From CAWDPQ01 sp049642465 (lineage in GTDB: Bacteria > Acidobacteriota > Vicinamibacteria > Vicinamibacterales > 2-12-FULL-66-21), in assembly GCA_049642465.1 (NCBI GenBank), contig JBAROV010000168.1, positions 28,492 through 92,491 of the forward strand: a stretch of 64,000 nt of DNA, given 5' to 3'. The position numbers were made by a program, and so were the translations under genes. Shown piece by piece: positions 60,422-64,000 of the stretch; positions within the stretch are counted from its first letter, which is position 1, and each line of letters begins with the position of its first letter. The notes beneath the pieces are model-generated. The model ran no database searches and was not told the origin of the DNA. It saw nothing but the letters and a program-made list of their open reading frames with translations.

Positions 60422-61030
60422 ATGACGACGAGTCGAATTGGTACCGTGGCAATCGCGCTGAGTATTGCGTTCGGATTTGTTGGCGGCGCCGGCTCGACAC
60501 AGCGTTCAGCGAAAGACCAGCACCTGTCCGGCGCGATCGCTTCTTCCAAACGGATGGCGGACGGTAAGGAGTGGACGACTGCCAATCTGGACGTCAACAC
60601 GTCGTCATCCTATTGTTACGACGATGCGGAACCGAACTGCCGTCGATATGGCCGTTTGTATACGTGGGAATCGGCGCAGCGAGGATGTCAGTCGCTAGGA
60701 GATGGATGGCGGTTGCCGACCGACGACGAATGGCGTCAGCTGGCGAAGCATTATGGTGGAGTTGGGAACGATTCGCCTGACAAGGGTAAAGCGGCGTACA
60801 TGGCACTCCTGAGCGGAGGGACGTCAGGATTCAATGCCGTGCTGGGTGGCAATCGCTCCATTGACGGAAAGTACGACCGGCTGGGGGCACACGGAGTGTA
60901 CTGGACGGTATCCGAAAACGATCCGATTACCGCACCGTTCTATAACTTCGGCAAAGGCAGTCAGGGGCTCTATCGTCAGCCCCAGGGCCAGAAGCGGATG
61001 GCAGTTTCCGTGCGTTGCGTCAGGGAGTGA
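60422..61030 (+). CDS. Secreted FISUMP-like (TIGR02145) domain protein
   Basis: 202 aa from the ATG at 60422, with GAGGAG 4 nt upstream. Signal peptide TVAIALSIAFGFVGGAGS. Residues 35-200 match the Fib_succ_major paralog domain: GKEWTTANLDVNTSSSYCYD, NCRRYGRLYTWESA, GWRLPTDDEWRQLAKHYGG and the C-terminal VSVRCVRE. The function of this domain is unknown. It lies inside the tRNA-flanked accessory segment. Confidence 0.8.
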   Translation: MTTSRIGTVAIALSIAFGFVGGAGSTQRSAKDQHLSGAIASSKRMADGKEWTTANLDVNTSSSYCYDDAEPNCRRYGRLYTWESAQRGCQSLGDGWRLPTDDEWRQLAKHYGGVGNDSPDKGKAAYMALLSGGTSGFNAVLGGNRSIDGKYDRLGAHGVYWTVSENDPITAPFYNFGKGSQGLYRQPQGQKRMAVSVRCVRE

Positions 61031-61165
61031 CCGCTCAAAATTCGGGCCCGCAGATCCCATCGTAGTGGAACGCACTCGACGGTGAGGCCGAAATATCCGT
61101 CCACCGCGGGAACGGCGGGCCGGAAAGCGACTTCGCGATCTCGACGTTTTTTCTGAAGGAAAAAT

Positions 61166-61213
61166 TGGAGCCGGCGCTCGGACTTGAACCGAGGACCTGC
61201 TGATTACGAATCA
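61166..61213 (-). repeat. tRNA-Thr(CGU) 3' half marking a mobile-element attachment site
   Basis: Read on the minus strand: TGATTCGTAATCA (anticodon CGU), variable loop, T-arm CTCGG-TTCAAGT-CCGAG and an acceptor end with encoded CCA (61169-61166). The 5' half (D-arm, acceptor strand) is not found to the right, so the gene is cut here. This is the usual result of an element integrating into a tRNA 3' end, with the intact tRNA at the far end, outside the window. The copy at 59361 is the older relative. Confidence 0.8.
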
Positions 61214-61941
61214 TTGGCCGAGTCCAGAATCGTCAGATTTCCTGACGTTTTTCAGAGTCGAGGTTGCAAGCGGTTGCAAGTCGCGGCACGTCATTGCAAC
61301 CCCGCTGCAACCGGAAAGCTCGTTCCCGCCCATCCGAAAACCGCGCCTCAGCCATCGTTTCTCGGGAACAAGAATAAGTACTGGAATATCAACAGTTGGG
61401 TGGTGAAAACGAATTCATGTTTTCTCGTTCCCACATACTACTGGGAACAAGAGAACAAGAAACGAGTCTGCCCTTGGATGGCGTTGGCGGATCCTGCGAG
61501 TGGTACCCCGGTTCGGGGCATGCCAGTGTAAGCAGTTACGGAGTCCAGGCTGCGACTGATTTGCTCTCTCCGTTCCGAAACTGGCCGAAAACCCCATCTA
61601 ATGCCCCTGAACGGCCCCTGAACATCCTCAATCCTGCGAGGCATCCTGCGCCCTGCTCGAGCCGGTTCCGCCTAGCACGAACAGACAAACCGCGTGGAAA
61701 CACGCCGGATTGCTGCGGTTCTCCCAACGGATATTCCCCGGAAACGTTCGCGTACCTGTCGCGCATAAGCCCGCACCACACCCCATCAGGTTGCGTGACA
61801 CACGGCGCGCAGACGGAGAAACAGGCGTACACGTGTACCTGCGTTCCGGGCTGGTTGCAGTCTGCTGGCTGCGAGGGTTCTTCAAGGCACAATAAAAGGC
61901 CGGCGCGCGTCTCCGATGGGAGCGCGCGACCGGCCGTCTGA
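61214..61941. other. Non-coding element end with repeats near the att site
   Basis: 728 bp with no gene I can support. It holds two direct GGTTGCAAG copies (61262-61280) and two inverted TGCAACC copies (61295-61312), and a GTTCCCA/TGGGAAC hairpin (61427-61448) beside repeated GGGAACAAGA words. The stretch 61360-61465 is richer in A/T than the flanks. Candidate binding sites for recombination or replication proteins. Confidence 0.5.
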
Positions 61942-62586
61942 CTACTTGATTCTCCATCCCTTCTCGTCGAAGGCGTCCTCGTCGTGGATGTGCAAGCGGA
62001 GGGTTCGAGGTTCCTCGGGGTGAGGCGGCAGGGCGCGCCGTTGGGGTGATGGGGCGAGCATGACGCGAGGATCCCGGAGGGCGTCTCGGCGTCCCGCTTC
62101 CCGGCCGATCTCGAACGCAATCAGGAACGCGGTGGATTCCCGGGCAATCGAGACAAGCTCCAGTAAGGTTCTCAGTTCACCCATGACGCCGCGCATGTGT
62201 GCTGGCAGCTCGGCGACGACGGCGTTAAACAGGCGTTCCCGTTTCTCGGCATACCGCAGCTCGGGCTGCTGCCGGAGGATCTTGGCGAACCGCTCCCGGC
62301 ACACGTCCCGCAGATACCGCCACTCAGGGGCGATGCCTGACGCGTACATGGCGGCAATCTCCCTGGCGATTTCCACGGCGTAGATCCCCTGTTCCGTGTG
62401 GGCCTTGGCCGCGGCAACCTCGCGGATGTGTTCCCGCCGATCTTTCTCGGTTCGCTCCTGACTCCAGCGCTTCCATTGCTCGCGGGACGATTCGCCGGTA
62501 ATTGGGTTCGCGGGTTCGTCGGTGATGACGATGGCGGCCGGGGGATGCAACTCCCCCGGCTCGTGGCGTGGTGGACGGCGGCGCAT
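61942..62586 (-). CDS. Hypothetical protein of the right-hand element, helical
   Basis: 214 aa from the ATG at 62586, with AGGA upstream. Long charged helices (REQWKRWSQERTEKDRREHI; QQPELRYAEKRERLFNAVVA) and a basic/Pro-rich end. No recognised domain. It ends a three-gene coupled set (63088 to 61942). Typical of accessory element genes. Confidence 0.6.
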   Translation of the reverse strand: MRRRPPRHEPGELHPPAAIVITDEPANPITGESSREQWKRWSQERTEKDRREHIREVAAAKAHTEQGIYAVEIAREIAAMYASGIAPEWRYLRDVCRERFAKILRQQPELRYAEKRERLFNAVVAELPAHMRGVMGELRTLLELVSIARESTAFLIAFEIGREAGRRDALRDPRVMLAPSPQRRALPPHPEEPRTLRLHIHDEDAFDEKGWRIK

Positions 62587-62588
62587 GG

Positions 62589-62807
62589 CTACGCGTCCTG
62601 CTGTTCTGTGTCCGGCGGTTCCCAATGCTGGCATTCCACCGGCATACGTGTCAGCGGTTCGAGATCGTCAAGGATCTCCTCGAGGATCCACGCGATACCC
62701 GCGGTCGCGTCTTGATCCAGGCCGCTCTGTGGGTCCATCTCACTGAAGAAGTACTCCAGCGCCTTCAGCTTCGAGCGCGCGTGCAGCAGGTAATCCCAGG
62801 CGGTCAT
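62589..62807 (-). CDS. Small acidic hypothetical protein
   Basis: 72 aa; helical (TAWDYLLHARSKLKALEYFF), acidic, no known motif. Overlaps the preceding gene by ATGA and is 2 bp before the next. Confidence 0.55.
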   Translation of the reverse strand: MTAWDYLLHARSKLKALEYFFSEMDPQSGLDQDATAGIAWILEEILDDLEPLTRMPVECQHWEPPDTEQQDA

Positions 62808-63088
62808 TGGGCACCCCCTGCCGGTTTCGTCTCCGCGTTGCGGTCCTGCACGGCCTTGGCAACCGATTTTCGGAGGTCGGTGCGAATGTCGTCGAGAATG
62901 CGGATCGCCTCGGACAGTCCGTACCCGCCATCGTCGTCATCGTCAAGCCGGCGGTCGGTCTCGATCTTCAGGAGGTTGATCGCGACGACCAGCTTGTGCG
63001 CGGCGTCCTCGGCGGCGTCCTCGGTGTTGGCGATGTACTCCTGTTCCTCGGGTTTCGTTGTGGTCGGGGTGTGCGTCTTATTGCTCAT
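62804..63088 (-). CDS. Small helical hypothetical protein
   Basis: 94 aa from the ATG at 63088, with GGAG 6 nt upstream. An Ala/Glu/Asp-rich helix followed by an Asp run (RRLDDDDDGGYG) and a coiled segment. No recognised family. First of the three small coupled genes. Confidence 0.55.
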   Translation of the reverse strand: MSNKTHTPTTTKPEEQEYIANTEDAAEDAAHKLVVAINLLKIETDRRLDDDDDGGYGLSEAIRILDDIRTDLRKSVAKAVQDRNAETKPAGGAQ

Positions 63089-63298
63089 ATCGGGCTCCAT
63101 TTCTACGCGACAACGCGGTTGAGAAATTGAAGCCGGGGAAAGGTTCGGAGGGGCGCAGCAATGCGTTTACCATCGTCGAAGCCTGTTCCCGGCGCTCCAG
63201 TCGTCGGGCTGGTTAGGGCTACGTCGGCGGCGTTCACCCGCTGGCGTGGCCCGTTTCTCGGTCGGGCGGTCCTCTCGCCTGTCGCATGAGCAACCTGT

Positions 63299-63949
63299 TC
63301 ACAAAGTGACGTGTTTGTGAACGGTCCGATCAACCGGCGCTGATGCCTCTGTTTTCGGGCCGTTCAGTGGCTCCGGTTGCGGGAGTGTTTCTGAACGGAG
63401 GCGGCAGACGAGCGCGGGCGACACGTGCAACGCCTTCGCTGCGGCCCGTACGCTGAGCTGTGCGGTGCGGCTGACGTCGGCGGCCGATACCTGGTGCCTC
63501 GGGCGTCCAATGTGCGTGCCGTGGGCTCTGGCGCGTCCGTGGGCCGCTCTGACACGTTCCCCAATGCGGGCCCTTTCAAACTCACTGAGGGCACTCAGGA
63601 CGTGAAACTGAAGCCGTCCGGCGGGCGTGCTGAAGTCGATCCCCTCTCCCAGCGACACGAAGGCGATCCCCAGCGCGTGCAGTTCGTCCATGAGCGTGAC
63701 GAGGTGACGCAGCGATCGGCCGAGCCGGTCGAGGCGCCAGACCACAAGCACGTCGAAGCGGCGGCGGCGAGCATCGTGCACAAGCTGATCGAGCGCGGGC
63801 CGGCGGTCGGTGGCGCCGCTGATGCCGGCGTCGATGTACTCCTGGGTCAGCGTCCAACCGCGGGCCTGGATGTAGGCGTGCACGTCGGGCTGTTAGTTGG
63901 CGCAGTCCTGCCGGTCAGTGGACACACGCAAGTAGAGGGCGACTCTCAT
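63299..63949 (-). pseudogene. Serine recombinase (resolvase/invertase) split by one in-frame stop
   Basis: From the ATG at 63949 the frame reads MRVALYLRVSTDRQDCAN, with catalytic Ser10, then TAA (63895-63893), then QPDVHAYIQARGWTLTQEY and the rest of a small resolvase: VVWRLDRLGRSLRHLVTLMD, LGEGIDFSTPAGRLQFHVLS, FERARIGERVRAA and a C-terminal HTH (SVRAAAKALHVSPALV). A CAA-to-TAA change explains the stop. The remaining open frame from 63883 lacks the catalytic Ser. It overlaps the preceding gene by ATGA. Confidence 0.88.
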
Positions 63950-64000
63950 TTCGGCGGCTCCTTCCCGTTGGCGAGGTAGGCGTCAATCGCGCGTCTCAGG
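63946..64000 (-). CDS. C-terminal end of an upstream gene cut by the window edge
   Basis: Seventeen codons (LRRAIDAYLANGKEPPK) end in a TGA that overlaps the recombinase ATG (ATGA). Only the last residues are visible, so the product cannot be named. Confidence 0.5.
   Translation of the reverse strand, partial: LRRAIDAYLANGKEPPK

Noticed and set aside
61166..61213. Functional tRNA gene
   Set aside because: Only the 3' half is present; no D-arm or 5' acceptor strand is found next to it.
61396..62120. Opposing open frames of 181 and 194 codons near the att site
   Set aside because: Neither has a ribosome site, domain or believable composition; the region looks non-coding.

Overview
The window is GC-rich, densely coded chromosomal DNA that looks like an Acidobacteriota genome, probably class Vicinamibacteria (subdivision 6). 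This is an inference from marker families: a PadR regulator paired with a long duplicated-FtsX permease of the acidobacterial ADOP type, an Oar-like TonB receptor with an N-terminal carboxypeptidase-regulatory domain, several secreted M14/M28 peptidases, and short GC-rich intergenic repeats.

Layout. 0-6.9 kb: the 3' part of a large M14-type peptidase, a histone-H1-like protein behind an M28 peptidase, a HerA/DUF87-like ATPase with a small partner, and a metallophosphoesterase lipoprotein. 6.9-14.3 kb: a minus-strand run from PadR and the ADOP permease through secreted proteins to a membrane protein fused to an atypical kinase-like domain. 14.4-20.1 kb: a GT87-like glycosyltransferase, an Omp85-type barrel and a second secreted kinase-like protein. 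20.2-25.7 kb: homoserine dehydrogenase behind a clear SAM-I riboswitch, a LysE-type exporter, a nucleotidyltransferase/EEP pair and the P5C dehydrogenase PruA. 25.5-32.5 kb: a YdjM-like hydrolase, a MATE pump, a response regulator, a sugar kinase/nucleotidyltransferase pair, a TIM-barrel isomerase and a creatininase-family enzyme.

32.5-37.9 kb is the most interesting block: eight overlapping minus-strand genes encoding a KASIII-like condensing enzyme with altered catalytic residues, an extended SDR/thioester-reductase-like protein, two carrier proteins, a SerRS-like amino acid:carrier protein ligase, two ferritin-like diiron proteins and a methyltransferase. I read it as a compact biosynthetic cluster that starts from an aminoacyl-carrier protein, and I do not recognise it as a described system. 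38.0-42.6 kb is an amino-sugar operon (NagB, short NagA, beta-propeller, lactate permease) divergent from the TonB receptor (42.7-45.6 kb). 45.6-51.1 kb is a second biosynthetic operon: Sfp-type PPTase, acyl-CoA dehydrogenase, an NRPS adenylation domain interrupted by an FkbM methyltransferase plus PCP, and a thioesterase with a TubC-type docking domain and a Cys nucleophile. The PPTase could prime the carrier proteins of both clusters.

51.2-59.1 kb carries an 8-bp tandem repeat, two secreted peptidases, a FecR/OmpA/CHASE2-HD-GYP sensory operon, a response regulator and a glycosyltransferase. From 59.1 kb the sequence is accessory. Two 48-bp copies of a tRNA-Thr(CGU) 3' end bracket a VapBC-like toxin-antitoxin pair and a FISUMP-like secreted protein. 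To the right of the second, better-preserved copy lie small hypothetical genes and a serine recombinase split by one in-frame stop. The pattern suggests successive insertions at one tRNA attachment site, with the newer element continuing past the right edge.
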